Assembly (NCBI RefSeq): GCF_017377395.1
Contig: NZ_CP061800.1
Coordinates: 2,790,001-2,854,000, forward strand
Source of the DNA: Desulfonema magnum
GTDB taxonomy: Bacteria > Desulfobacterota > Desulfobacteria > Desulfobacterales > 4be13
Direction of reading: 5' to 3'
DNA: 64,000 nucleotides
Part shown: positions 24,922 to 33,716 of the stretch, piece after piece
Layout of the letters: the number at the start of each line of letters is the position of its first letter
How positions within the stretch are numbered: the first letter of the stretch is position 1
Notes under the pieces: generated by a model
Told to the model about the DNA's origin: nothing
The model's database searches: none
What the model saw: only the letters and a program-made list of their open reading frames with translations
Made by a program: the position numbers and the translations under genes

Positions 24922-25932
24922 ATGAAAACAGATAAAATTCTTTTGGATCACGGAAACGGCGGAAAAATATCGCACCACCTGATTTCTGATATGTTGCTGC
25001 CCATATTTGACAATCCCATTCTTTCCCAACTGAATGACAGTGCCATATTAAATATCCAGGGAAAGAGCCTGGCTTTTTCCACAGATACGTTTACAGTGGA
25101 TCCTGTCTTCTTTCCCGGAGGCAATATCGGTGATATCGCAGTCAACGGAACCGTAAATAATCTCGCCATGTGCGGTGCGTCTCCGCTGTATCTCAGCGTG
25201 GGGCTGGTCATTGAAGAGGGATTTTCAATGGCTGATCTGGAAAAGATACTCAAAACAATGAAGACTGCGGCAGGAAATGCCAGCATGCAGATTGTCACCG
25301 GAGATACAAAGGTCGTGCCAAAAGGTGCCGCGGATAATATCTTTATTAACACATCAGGCATCGGGCTGATACCTGCTGTTGCTGATATTGCAGTTCATAA
25401 GGCTTGTGTCGGCGATAAAATCATAGTGAGCGGAGATATCGGTGATCACGGGATTGCCGTTTTGTCGCAGAGAGAGGGAATGAGTTTCGAGTCGTCAGTG
25501 ATAAGCGACACTGCCCCGTTAAATTACGTGGTGAAAAAGATGCTGATGAGAACCAAAGAAATTCATGTGCTTCGGGACCCGACCCGGGGCGGCGTGGGAA
25601 CGGCTCTGAATGAGATTGCTGATAAATCTGATGTGGGAATACAGATTTATGAAGATAAAATACCGGTAAAGGACGAGGTTGCCAGGATTTGCGAACTTTT
25701 GGGGGTTGATCCGCTTTATGTTGCCAACGAGGGAAAATTCCTTGCTTTTGTGAGGGAGGATCATGCGGAAATGATTCTTGAGGCAATAAGGAGAGATAAA
25801 GTCGCTAAGGGCGCGTGCATTATCGGAGAAGTGGTTTCGGACCATCCCGGGAAGGTGGTCATGGAAACCCGCATCGGCGGAACCCGGATTGTTGACATGC
25901 TGACCACTGATCAACTGCCTCGGATATGCTGA
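24922..25932 (+). CDS. hypE: hydrogenase maturation protein HypE
   Basis: A 336-residue HypE. It shows LLDHGNGGKISHHLI at the N-terminus, FSTDTFTVDPVFFPGGNIGD (ATP/metal segment), AVNGTVNNLAMCGASPLYL and RDPTRGGVGTALNEIA. It ends PRIC, the invariant C-terminal cysteine that HypF carbamoylates and HypE dehydrates to thiocyanate. That group becomes the CN ligand of [NiFe] hydrogenase. The complete PRIC ending indicates function. Other hyp genes are not in the window. The start follows GCTATAGGTATAAAAAATA, with a weak ribosome site. Confidence 0.96.
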   Translation: MKTDKILLDHGNGGKISHHLISDMLLPIFDNPILSQLNDSAILNIQGKSLAFSTDTFTVDPVFFPGGNIGDIAVNGTVNNLAMCGASPLYLSVGLVIEEGFSMADLEKILKTMKTAAGNASMQIVTGDTKVVPKGAADNIFINTSGIGLIPAVADIAVHKACVGDKIIVSGDIGDHGIAVLSQREGMSFESSVISDTAPLNYVVKKMLMRTKEIHVLRDPTRGGVGTALNEIADKSDVGIQIYEDKIPVKDEVARICELLGVDPLYVANEGKFLAFVREDHAEMILEAIRRDKVAKGACIIGEVVSDHPGKVVMETRIGGTRIVDMLTTDQLPRIC

Positions 25933-25935
25933 CAT

Positions 25936-26006
25936 AAACGCTTTATCCGGAGTGCGAAAATTTTATTTTCGCAAGAGCAAAAATAAAATTTTTGCACTCC
26001 GGAGCA
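25936..26006. repeat. inverted repeat TCCGGAGTGCAAAAA family
   Basis: TCCGGAGTGCGAAAATTTTA ... AAAATTTTTGCACTCCGGA arms. The same half-unit makes up the 54-bp tandem array at 55859-56379 and sits inside the MITE at 22880. Confidence 0.85.
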
Positions 26007-26034
26007 GTTCGGCGTATTATGACAAAGGAGAGAC

Positions 26035-26928
26035 ATGACTTCACGCGATGATTACGACAGCCCGTGGAAGGATATTTTAGGCGAGTATTTTGAACAGTTC
26101 ATGCGTTTCTTTTTCCCGGATATTGCGGAAGAAATAAATTGGGAAAAGGGCTATGTCGTGGCAGACAAAGAACTGCGCCAGATAACCCGATAGGCTGATA
26201 CCGGAAAACGCCTGGCAGACAGTCTGTTTCAGGTGTGGAAGAAAAATGGAGATGAGGCATGGGTAATGATTCATGTCGAGGTTCAGGGATGGAAAGAAAA
26301 AGATTTTCCCCGCAGGGTTTATGTTTACAATTACCGTATTCATGATTTGTACAATCGCCCGGGCGTGAGCCTTGCCGTGCTTGCGGACGACAATGAAGAA
26401 TGGTATGATTCTGTTTATATTCATAAATTGTGGGGATGCCTGACCGTATTCCGTTTCCCCACAGCCAAAATTTTTGATTATAAAAAGCGGCTGGAAGAAC
26501 TTGAAAAATCAGATAATCCGTTTGCGGTGGTCGTGGCGGTGCATTTACGGACAATGGAAACGAAGGGAAATGATACCAGCAGGTGGAATTGGAAAATCGA
26601 GCTGACCAAAAGCCTTTACAGGCGAGGCTTTAAAAAGCAGGATATTCTGAATCTTTACCACTTTATAGACTGGATCATGGCATTGCCGGAAGCGCTTGAA
26701 AAAACATATCACCAGGAAATCATGAGATTCGAGGAGGAACATAAAATGCAATATATAACCACAGCCGAGCGCATCGGGATGGAAAAGGGAAGGACAGAGG
26801 AAAAAAATGAGACAGCAAAAAACATGCTGAAACTGGGCATGGAGATCGGGCTGATCTGCCAGGTGACAGGGTTGTCCGAGGAAGATGTCAGGAAGCTGTC
26901 AAAAGGCCATGGGGAGGTGACGCACTGA
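26035..26928 (+). pseudogene. Rpn/YhgA-type PD-(D/E)xK nuclease gene with one internal TAG
   Basis: The reading frame opens at 26035 (AAGGAGAGAC ribosome site) with DDYDSPWKDILGEYFEQFMR, the start of the recombination-promoting nuclease/putative transposase family. After RQITR it meets a TAG at 26191-26193, then continues in the same frame as ADTGKRLADSLFQVWKKNGD, WVMIHVEVQGW (the E-V-Q core), to the family's C-terminal Glu/Lys-rich helix. Apart from that codon the gene is intact (298 codons). A point mutation is the simplest reading; a start downstream (26233) would lose the catalytic Asp region. Confidence 0.85.
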
Positions 26929-26941
26929 AACCGGAAAAATC

Positions 26942-27000
26942 ATCTGATTATAACGGATTTTGGGGAGGCCGTTTCGACAAGCTCAACGACCGGTTCCGGG
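26942..27000. repeat. left end of a CTGATTATAACGG element
   Basis: CTGATTATAACGGATTTTGG followed by GGAGGCC, then GTTTCGACAAGCTCAACGAC. Only one arm of the family at 10036 is present. Confidence 0.65.
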
Positions 27001-27086
27001 CGGTTTCCAAATACTGAAAGCAATCTTTCATTCAAAAAGAACAGTAAGGGAACTCGAAATAAATAATATACCCGGTTCAGGAAAAT

Positions 27087-27581
27087 GTAGGGTGGGTGCA
27101 GCGAAGCGAAACCCACCGTCCGCGCTACATTTCGGGCAGATTATTTTTTGGGAAATTCCTAAGTCTACATTTCGGGCAGATTATTTTTTGGGAAATTCCT
27201 AAGTCTGGCGGGTTTCGCTTCGCTGCACCCACCCTACATTTCGGGCAGATTATTTTTTGGGAAATTCCTAAGTCTGGCGGGTTTCGCTTCGCTGCACCCA
27301 CCCTACATTTCGGGCAGATTATTTTTTGGGAAATTCCTAAGTCTGGCGGGTTTCGCTTCGCTGCACCCACCCTACATTTCGGGCAGATTATTTTTTGGGA
27401 AATTCCTAAGTCTGGCGGGTTTCGCTTCGCTGCACCCACCCTACATTTCGGGCAGATTATTTTTTGGGAAATTCCTAAGTCTGGCGGGTTTCGCTTCGCT
27501 GCACCCACCCTACATTTCGGGCAGATTATTTTTTGGGAAATTCCTAAGTCTGGCGGGTTTCGCTTCGCTGCACCCACCCTA
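27087..27581. repeat. 69-bp tandem repeat array beside the IS630 element
   Basis: After a GTAGGGTGGGTGCAGCGAAG arm, the phrase TTTCGGGCAGATTATTTTTT occurs seven times. The last six repeat exactly every 69 bp (27240, 27309, ...), each followed by CTAAGTCTGGCGGG and the palindrome arm ending CACCCACCCTA. Because 69 is a multiple of 3, both strands have long open frames, which are not taken as genes. Confidence 0.92.
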
Positions 27582-28783
27582 CTGTCCGACCAAATAAATT
27601 ATGAGGGGCAGAGCCGCTTCAGTTTGCCCCGGGCATCCGCGTTAGTGAAACGCCATGTGATTTTTTCGGATTTCTCGTTCCGCTCCTTTTCCCAGGCGGA
27701 GATTTCTCTCCTCAGGGTCTCCTCATCGGCGATGCGTCTGTCCGGGCACTGGCCGGACAGCACGGATATCTCTATTTCCGCCATGTTCAGCCAACTGGCG
27801 TGCTTCGGCGTATGGTGAAATTCGAGGCGGCGGAGTATTCTCCGGGCCTCCTCCGGTTCGAACCGCTCATAAAGGGAGTACTGGTTATGCGTATTCAGAT
27901 TGTCCATGACTATGCGGATTTTCTCCGCATCGGGATAAAGTTCGTCCGCCAGCAGTTTCATCATGTCGGCGAAATCCTTCTTCGTCCGCCGCTGCGTCAC
28001 CACGATGCGACGCCGTCCGGCGGCAGGCTCGGCTATTATAAAAAGATTCGCCGTTCCGTTCCGCTCGTATTCATAGTCGTAACGCATCGGTCTGCCCGGC
28101 GCGGCGGGAATCGGAACCGCTGTCTCGCCGATGAACTGATACAGCTTCTCATCGAAACATATGCACGGAAACGCCGGATTGTAAGGCTCCTCATAAAGAT
28201 CGGGAACATCCTCCATATGAAAGACGTATTCCGGACCGACCGTCGGAATGCACCACTGCTTTTTCTGCCAGGGCTTTACGTCGCTGTTTTTCAGTATCAG
28301 ACGGACGGTCTCGTCCGAGATCGAATCGGCAAGACCGAGTTCCACCACCCGATCCGCCAGCAGCATCATTGTCCGTCTGACGCGGCCTTCCGGTGCCTCG
28401 CTGCAAGCCTCGGCGATGAGGACGGCCTCGTCTCTTCCGCTCAGAATTCTCGGAGCGCCGTTCCTCGGATCATCGTTCAGAGCTTTCTCCGGCCCGCCTT
28501 CGACGAACCGTTTTCTGATGCGTTCCACGGTGGAAACTCCGGTGCGGAGAATCACCGCTATTTCCTTGTCTGTCCTGCCCTCATCGGCCAGGAGAAGGAT
28601 ATGCGCTCTGTTAATTTTCCTCGCACCGGTCTTACCTTTTTTCGTCAGAGCGATCAGTTCGTCTTTTTCTTCGTCAGTCAGGCTGACGATATATCTTTTA
28701 GCCATAATCTCCTCCTCTTTAAAAATATGAGAAGGAGATTATCATATGGAAGTCCACCCGTCAAAACTTATTTGGTCGGGCAG
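27582..28783 (-). mobile_element. intact IS630-family insertion sequence (1202 bp)
   Basis: Terminal inverted repeats CTGTCCGACCAAATAA (left) and the complement of TTATTTGGTCGGGCAG (right), flanked on both sides by TA (27580-27581 and 28784-28785), the IS630/Tc1 target. The insertion split a GTAGGGTGGG palindromic repeat. It carries one transposase gene. Confidence 0.92.
27599..28705 (-). CDS. IS630-family transposase
   Basis: A 368-residue transposase. Residues 1-110 form helix-turn-helix DNA-binding modules (KINRAHILLLADEGRTDKEI, STVERIRKRF). The catalytic DDE triad is complete: Asp in CICFDEK, Asp in RIVMDNLNTH and Glu in SWLNMAEIEI, as in IS630/Tc1-mariner enzymes. A strong GAGGAGGAGATT ribosome site precedes the ATG. 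No frameshift or internal stop, so the element could be active. Confidence 0.95.
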   Translation of the reverse strand: MAKRYIVSLTDEEKDELIALTKKGKTGARKINRAHILLLADEGRTDKEIAVILRTGVSTVERIRKRFVEGGPEKALNDDPRNGAPRILSGRDEAVLIAEACSEAPEGRVRRTMMLLADRVVELGLADSISDETVRLILKNSDVKPWQKKQWCIPTVGPEYVFHMEDVPDLYEEPYNPAFPCICFDEKLYQFIGETAVPIPAAPGRPMRYDYEYERNGTANLFIIAEPAAGRRRIVVTQRRTKKDFADMMKLLADELYPDAEKIRIVMDNLNTHNQYSLYERFEPEEARRILRRLEFHHTPKHASWLNMAEIEISVLSGQCPDRRIADEETLRREISAWEKERNEKSEKITWRFTNADARGKLKRLCPS

Positions 28784-28852
28784 TAGGGTAGGTGGAGCGA
28801 AGCGCAACCCACCGCACAAGGTGGGTTGCGCTTCGCTCCACCTACCCTACGT
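28784..28852. repeat. GTAGGGTAGG palindromic repeat right of IS630
   Basis: TAGGGTAGGTGGAGCGAAGC and its complement around CCGCACAAGG, the same family as 1430-1497 with two base changes. Confidence 0.85.
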
Positions 28853-28868
28853 TTTTGTATCGGGTATG

Positions 28869-29720
28869 TTATTTATTTCGAGTTCCCTTATTAAAAGAAA
28901 CTTTGCCAAATTTTTGAAACGGGAATTCTTTTTCTCCTATTTTTGGCAGGTTAAACTGCATTGCCCCTGTGACTTCATACCCTGATGAAGATTTTGTCAA
29001 TAAATGATACGCGGACCGTCCCAGTTCCAGCAAATTCATATTAAAAGGAATTTCTATGGTTGTTTTGCCATGCTTAGTAATAGGTGAAATATTGCCGGCA
29101 ATCCCTTGTGCGAACTCTTTTCCTCCCAGTTTTATGTTGTAATCCAGGCCGGTCAGATTCACAGTAAAGGGATTGGAATTGGTCACATCAAGGGAAAACA
29201 TCATGGATGCCTTGGTAAAAGAAAGATTGGAAACCTCAACTTTGTTTAATGATACTTTTGGGAGCGTCGGCACCGTAAGATTGCCCTTTGTGTGATAAGG
29301 AATATCAAAAGGGCCCACACCAACTGAACCGGACAGATCATAAACCAGCTTGTCCGACTGAATAAATGCCGTAACGGATTCAAAAAGATCTAAGTAACTG
29401 ACCGTGACAGGCAGTTCCAACATATTTGAACCATTGGCTTTTAATGTAATGCTTTTATTCAGAACATTTTTGACAAATGTTTTATCGTTAAATCTGAGAT
29501 CATAAGCCACGTTTCTGATGGTCGCGCCTATGGGGTTGGGATTGGTCACTTTGAACTTAAACAACAGATTTCCCTCAGCCAATGACGCACTTTCCAACGA
29601 CATTCCCTCAAACTGAACCTCTGGTTTTTGGATAAATTGCTGAAGGGTTTCAAGTGTTGCGCAACCCCCTGTCATTATCGTTATAAGAATTGATACAAAT
29701 AAAGCTGTTTTTCGATACAT
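28869..29720 (-). CDS. LEA14-like (WHy domain) lipoprotein
   Basis: A 283-residue protein. The start at 29720 is chosen over 29783 because it gives a signal peptide (MYRKTALFVSILITIM) ending in a lipobox-like TGGC with Cys20. Two repeats of the water-stress/LEA-2 domain follow: EGNLLFKFKVTNPNPIGATI in the first and KASMMFSLDVTNSNPFTVNL in the second, each with the typical 'v.NPn' strand turn. LEA-2 proteins are periplasmic or outer-membrane and are linked to desiccation or stress. It follows the cyclase gene by 41 bp and is probably co-transcribed. Confidence 0.85.
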   Translation of the reverse strand: MYRKTALFVSILITIMTGGCATLETLQQFIQKPEVQFEGMSLESASLAEGNLLFKFKVTNPNPIGATIRNVAYDLRFNDKTFVKNVLNKSITLKANGSNMLELPVTVSYLDLFESVTAFIQSDKLVYDLSGSVGVGPFDIPYHTKGNLTVPTLPKVSLNKVEVSNLSFTKASMMFSLDVTNSNPFTVNLTGLDYNIKLGGKEFAQGIAGNISPITKHGKTTIEIPFNMNLLELGRSAYHLLTKSSSGYEVTGAMQFNLPKIGEKEFPFQKFGKVSFNKGTRNK

Positions 29721-29761
29721 AATATACCTATTTCTTAAAATGGTTACAATTATCAGCTGTT

Positions 29762-31942
29762 TTATTTGCTCTCCATCACCCACACCCCGTCCCAGTCATC
29801 AGGGGGCGCACTTTCGGCAAAAGCCTGACATCTGAGGAGATAGAGACGGGAGACCGGGTCATTTTCGTTCAGTCCGAGCGCCCGGCTGAAAAATTGAGTT
29901 CCCCTTTGCCAGTCCCGGCCCCGATAACAAGTCAGCCCTTTTTGAAAAAGCTCAAGCACATCATCCCGGTATGGAAAGGATTTTTTATCGTAGTAATCAA
30001 GTATCTGATAGATTCCTACGGGTCTGATCTTTCCCTTGACCCTGATGAGGTCAACTTCCCGACAGACATAACTGTCTCTCAGTCCTTTGTAGGTGAACTC
30101 GCTCATCAGGATACTGGTTCCGTAGAGTTTGTTGGCGCTTTCGAGACGGGCCGCCAGATTGACCCCGTCGCCGATGACTGTGTAATCCATCCTTTTCAGG
30201 GAGCCGATATTGCCGGATAACACTTCGTTGCTGTTAATTCCGATACCGATGCTGATGGATTCCTTGACCTCGGATTTTCTTTCCCTGTTGAATTCTCCGA
30301 GGGCCTCCAGCATGTCTATGGCTGTTTTTACAGCACGGTCCGGGTCTTCACCAGTACTGAAAGGCGCACCGAATACCGCCATGATAGCATCGCCGATGTA
30401 TTTATCCAGTGTGCCTTTATACTTAAAAATAATATCCACCATAATGCTGAAATATTCGTTCAGCAGACAAACAGTGTCCTGGGGACCGATCTTTTCGGAA
30501 ATGGTGGTAAAGCTTCGAATATCTGAAAACATGACTGTAGCTTCCTGGGTCTTACCGCCCAGCATCACATCTCCGCCCTCTTCCATGAGTCTGTCCGCAA
30601 CCTCTTTGGTCATGTAGCGGGCGATGGTTCCCTTGAGCCGTTTTTCACTGGTAATATCTTCCAGAACCAGGAGGGAACCGATAAGGTCCTGCTGAATATT
30701 TATGAGCGGAACAACAGTGAGATTGACAGAAACCCTGGTTCCGTCAGCCACGATCAGGTCCGCATCCATTGTCAGGTCAGCGGTTCTGGTTTTCATAACT
30801 GTTTCAATGCTTTCAGATATCCATGGATTGGCCTCAAAAATTCGAAACTGAGAATTCCAGCTGTTCTTATTAAACTGATCAGATTCGGAATGCACGCGGA
30901 GTATCCTCAGAGAAGCGGAATTACATTTCACGATATTTTTACTAACATCAAATGAAATCAGACCGTTACTCATGCTCTCCAGTACGCTCTCATTGTAGTT
31001 CTTCATGTTCAGGACATCTTCAAACAGTTTGGCGTTTTCCAAAGCAATAGATGTCTGGGCAGAAAAGGCCTCAAGCCGGCGTTCGTCTGTTTTTGTAAAC
31101 GGACCGCCTTTTTTGTTAAGTACCTGTGTCACACCGATAATTTTGCTTTTCTTATTTTTTACCGGCATACAGAGAATAGACCGGGTGAGATAGCCTGTTT
31201 TTCTATCCACTTCCGGATTAAAACGGCTGTCCATATAAGCATCTGGAATATTGACAGTTTTACCGCTGGTGAAAACGGATCCGGCAATGCCCATATGACA
31301 GGAGAACCTTATTTCCTGAATCTCCAGGCCCTGAGCAACCTGGGACCACAGCTCACAGTTTTTTTCGTCGTACAGGAAGAGGGTACAGCGATCTGCTGAC
31401 AGGAGTTCCTTGGTGGTGTCCATAATTTTGGCAAGCAGCCGTACCAGATTGAGTTCAAATGACAGTGCGGTGGTCATCTCCAGGAGCTGCATCTCTTCGG
31501 CCCTGGCTTTCATTAATTCGGCCGTGCGTTCTGCCACCAATTCTTCAAGAGAATCCCGGTGTCGCTTGATTTCCAGATGGGTTTCCACTCTTGCCCTTAC
31601 AACAGGCGGGCTGAAAGGCTTTGTAATGTAATCCACAGCCCCGAGTTCCAGTCCCATGGCCTCGTCTTCCACTTCGTTTTTGGCAGTTATAAAAATCACC
31701 GGAATGTTTCGAGTCCGCTCATTCGCTTTTAAACGCCTGCATACCTCATATCCGTCTATGCCGGGCATCATGATGTCAAGCAGAATCAGGTCAGGCGGGT
31801 CTTCTGACGCTGCGATTTCAAGGGCTTCCGTTCCTTCCCTCGTAACACTGGCCTCGTAATCAGACTTTATTATTTGCCATAAGACACTGATATTTGAGGG
31901 ATCATCATCCACGATTAATATTTGGGGTAATTTTCTGTTCAT
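29762..31942 (-). CDS. response regulator with GAF, PAS and adenylate cyclase domains
   Basis: A 726-residue cytoplasmic protein. The receiver (about 7-125) has phospho-acceptor Asp in DLILLDIMMPGIDG and a conserved Lys in YITKPFSPP. A short coiled coil, GAF (about 165-315) and PAS (about 325-445) follow. A class III cyclase domain (about 470-650) has metal aspartates in VMFSDIRSFTT and GDAIMAVFGAP; Lys in DKYIGD and Thr in MDYTVIGDGVN fit adenylate rather than guanylate specificity. The C-terminus looks TPR-like. It probably makes cAMP on phosphorylation; a Crp-type regulator lies at 56829, though no link is shown. Confidence 0.92.
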   Translation of the reverse strand: MNRKLPQILIVDDDPSNISVLWQIIKSDYEASVTREGTEALEIAASEDPPDLILLDIMMPGIDGYEVCRRLKANERTRNIPVIFITAKNEVEDEAMGLELGAVDYITKPFSPPVVRARVETHLEIKRHRDSLEELVAERTAELMKARAEEMQLLEMTTALSFELNLVRLLAKIMDTTKELLSADRCTLFLYDEKNCELWSQVAQGLEIQEIRFSCHMGIAGSVFTSGKTVNIPDAYMDSRFNPEVDRKTGYLTRSILCMPVKNKKSKIIGVTQVLNKKGGPFTKTDERRLEAFSAQTSIALENAKLFEDVLNMKNYNESVLESMSNGLISFDVSKNIVKCNSASLRILRVHSESDQFNKNSWNSQFRIFEANPWISESIETVMKTRTADLTMDADLIVADGTRVSVNLTVVPLINIQQDLIGSLLVLEDITSEKRLKGTIARYMTKEVADRLMEEGGDVMLGGKTQEATVMFSDIRSFTTISEKIGPQDTVCLLNEYFSIMVDIIFKYKGTLDKYIGDAIMAVFGAPFSTGEDPDRAVKTAIDMLEALGEFNRERKSEVKESISIGIGINSNEVLSGNIGSLKRMDYTVIGDGVNLAARLESANKLYGTSILMSEFTYKGLRDSYVCREVDLIRVKGKIRPVGIYQILDYYDKKSFPYRDDVLELFQKGLTCYRGRDWQRGTQFFSRALGLNENDPVSRLYLLRCQAFAESAPPDDWDGVWVMESK

Positions 31943-32061
31943 CTGATATTTTGAATAAACGGTTATGACTTGGCAGACACAACAAATGATGAAAGTTTTA
32001 AAATTTTCAATAGATTAAAAATTTTTCGGGCTGTCGCATGGCGGCCACGGCAGACGGAGGA

Positions 32062-32118
32062 GAAACCCGGCTTTTTCCGACAGGGGAGACACTTTGTCCG
32101 GGAAAAAAGCCGGGTTTC
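32062..32118. repeat. GAAACCCGGC hairpin family member
   Basis: GAAACCCGGCTTTTTCC ... GGAAAAAAGCCGGGTTTC in the 31943-32911 gap. CACAACAAATGATGAAAGTT at about 31978 resembles the border of the heptanucleotide elements. Confidence 0.75.
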
Positions 32119-32225
32119 TTTGTTCTCCCGCACACAGTCCGGAAGCTTTTCGATTTGCTGATTTTTTCTGACACCTGACACCTCATTGGCGATTTTTAAC
32201 CCGGGATATTATCCGGGGTGTCTTT

Positions 32226-32637
32226 GTGTAAGAGCCAAGAAGGCACGAAGTCTCACGAAGTTTTTTTGTGTGTCTTTGTGACATTTTTATATAGTCAGGT
32301 ACAAAAAACTTGATCATCGAGTGATTTGCAATTTGTAATTTTGTGTAAGAGCCACGAAGGCACGAAGTCTCACGAAGGCTCTTTGTGTGTCTTTGTGTCT
32401 TCGTGTCTTTGTGGCATTTTTATCAATATCGTTCGGCATGATTTTTGCATAGCCGGACGGAAATGCCCGGCATTTCCGCATTTTGGAGAAATTGTTTCCG
32501 AAAAACGCCCGGCGGACATTTCGGGATTTCAGTTTTCCGGATATATGAATTCAGTTAGTTACAAATGTATGCAAAAATCGTGCCGAACGGTATTGCATTT
32601 TTATATAGTCAGGTACAAAAAATTTGATCATCGAGTT
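32226..32637. repeat. duplicated noncoding unit, second copy carrying a MITE
   Basis: GTGTAAGAGCCAAGAAGGCA ... CATTTTTATATAGTCAGGTA then ACTTGATCATCGAG (32226-32318) is repeated from 32343. In the second copy the CATTTTTAT is duplicated around a 172-bp insertion before TATAGTCAGGTA resumes. Confidence 0.85.
32424..32595. mobile_element. 172-bp MITE with 28-bp inverted ends and 9-bp target duplication
   Basis: Ends CAATATCGTTCGGCATGATT (left) and, on the complement, CAATACCGTTCGGCACGATT (right) match at 26 of 28 positions. CATTTTTAT flanks both sides (32415-32423 and 32596-32604). The uninterrupted sibling sequence at 32282-32290 is an empty site. No coding capacity. Confidence 0.88.
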
Positions 32638-32879
32638 ATCAATAATTTTTTTCAAATATTTTTATTAAACATATGATGTCGGCTTTGTCAAAAAAGAATT
32701 GAAAATTAAAATCGGGGATTGAGAATTCGAGGATCACTCTGAACATTTTGGGTTTTTCAGTTTCAGCAGATCAAAAAAGCTTCCAGACTTTGGCGGGACA
32801 GACATCTGTGGCAGGGCAATTCTTGTCTGGCTGTCCCGCTCAGTCTCCCTGCTCACCAAGCTTCAGCCTCTGACAGTAT

Positions 32880-32901
32880 AGGGTGGACAGTGTGTCCACC
32901 C
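32880..32901. terminator. hairpin downstream of the XRE-cupin gene
   Basis: AGGGTGGACA-GT-GTGTCCACCCT is a perfect stem 11 bp after the regulator's stop. There is no strong T-run on the transcript strand, so termination is only likely. Confidence 0.5.
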
Positions 32902-32911
32902 TCTCCCCCTG

Positions 32912-33550
32912 CTAGCCTTCATAAAGCACAGCCAATATCGTTGCACTTCCGTTTTTGGAACCCAGAACATGGGGCGTTGTTGACAGATAGTACGCACTGT
33001 CTCCGGGTTCAAGCTCGAACCTGTCTTCTCCGATTTTCAGCATGACCGTACCGTTCAGCACATAAATAAATTCTTCGCCTTCATGTACAGACACCTCTTC
33101 ATCGGGGTTCTGTTCCAGTTGCACCACCAGCGCCTCCATGTGACGGCCTTTCACTTCAGGCGCGAGGGTCTTGTAGGTGTAGAGATTTTTGCTGCCTTTC
33201 TGGGATGTGGATCTGGATACCACCTTTTGTTCTTCTTTCCGGGTGATGGAATAAAGTTTTTCGCCAACGCCCGAAACCAGACGGCCGAATGCGCTGTCAA
33301 GCGCTTTTGAAAGCTTAATCACCGTACCAAGCTGAGGCTGGACCTCGCTGTTCTCTATCTGAGACAGCAGTTCCACATCAAACCCGGTCATGTTTGACAG
33401 CTCGTCGAGGGACAGCCCTTTATCTTCCCTGAGCGTCTTAATCCGATTTCCTATTTCTTCAAAACCTTCGGACCCTGATTTTGAAATATCCCCTGTCAGG
33501 TCTTCAAAAAAATCAACATTAATATAAGGCTTTTGTTCCTTTATCTCCAT
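32912..33550 (-). CDS. XRE-family regulator with cupin sensor domain
   Basis: A 212-residue transcription factor. A helix-turn-helix at about 32-88 (IGNRIKTLREDKGLSLDELS, then TGFDVELLSQIENSEVQPQL) is followed by a cupin_2 barrel at about 140-210 (VSVHEGEEFIYVLNGTVMLK, ELEPGDSAYYLSTTPH). Regulators of this layout bind small metabolites in the cupin and control catabolic or stress genes. It is the last gene of the acyl-CoA operon (167 bp after the HMG-CoA-lyase-like gene), so feedback control of that operon is the natural guess. Confidence 0.9.
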   Translation of the reverse strand: MEIKEQKPYINVDFFEDLTGDISKSGSEGFEEIGNRIKTLREDKGLSLDELSNMTGFDVELLSQIENSEVQPQLGTVIKLSKALDSAFGRLVSGVGEKLYSITRKEEQKVVSRSTSQKGSKNLYTYKTLAPEVKGRHMEALVVQLEQNPDEEVSVHEGEEFIYVLNGTVMLKIGEDRFELEPGDSAYYLSTTPHVLGSKNGSATILAVLYEG

Positions 33551-33716
33551 TTTTTGCTCCTAGGTTGCTAATCGCTTATAGTCGAAATCGTGAAAGCAGA
33601 GCGGGTGAGGTGCGGCATAATCCGCCATTTCAGAAACCCAGATCCGGTGGGTCGCGCCACACTTCACCCTTCCTGCATTGACTATGAGTTAAACGCTATT
33701 TTTGTTGTTCCGGACA

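Noticed and set aside
26191-26193. TAG in the Rpn-type gene as a recoded (pyrrolysine) codon
   Set aside because: No structural signal nearby and no reason for a special residue there; a point mutation in a member of an often decayed family is simpler.
27096-27818. Repetitive frame of HFGQIIFWEIPKS units and its antisense partner
   Set aside because: Produced by the 69-bp noncoding array; it runs into the IS630 element antisense to the transposase.
32326-32676. 116-codon plus-strand frame
   Set aside because: It runs through a duplicated noncoding unit and a MITE; no protein signal.
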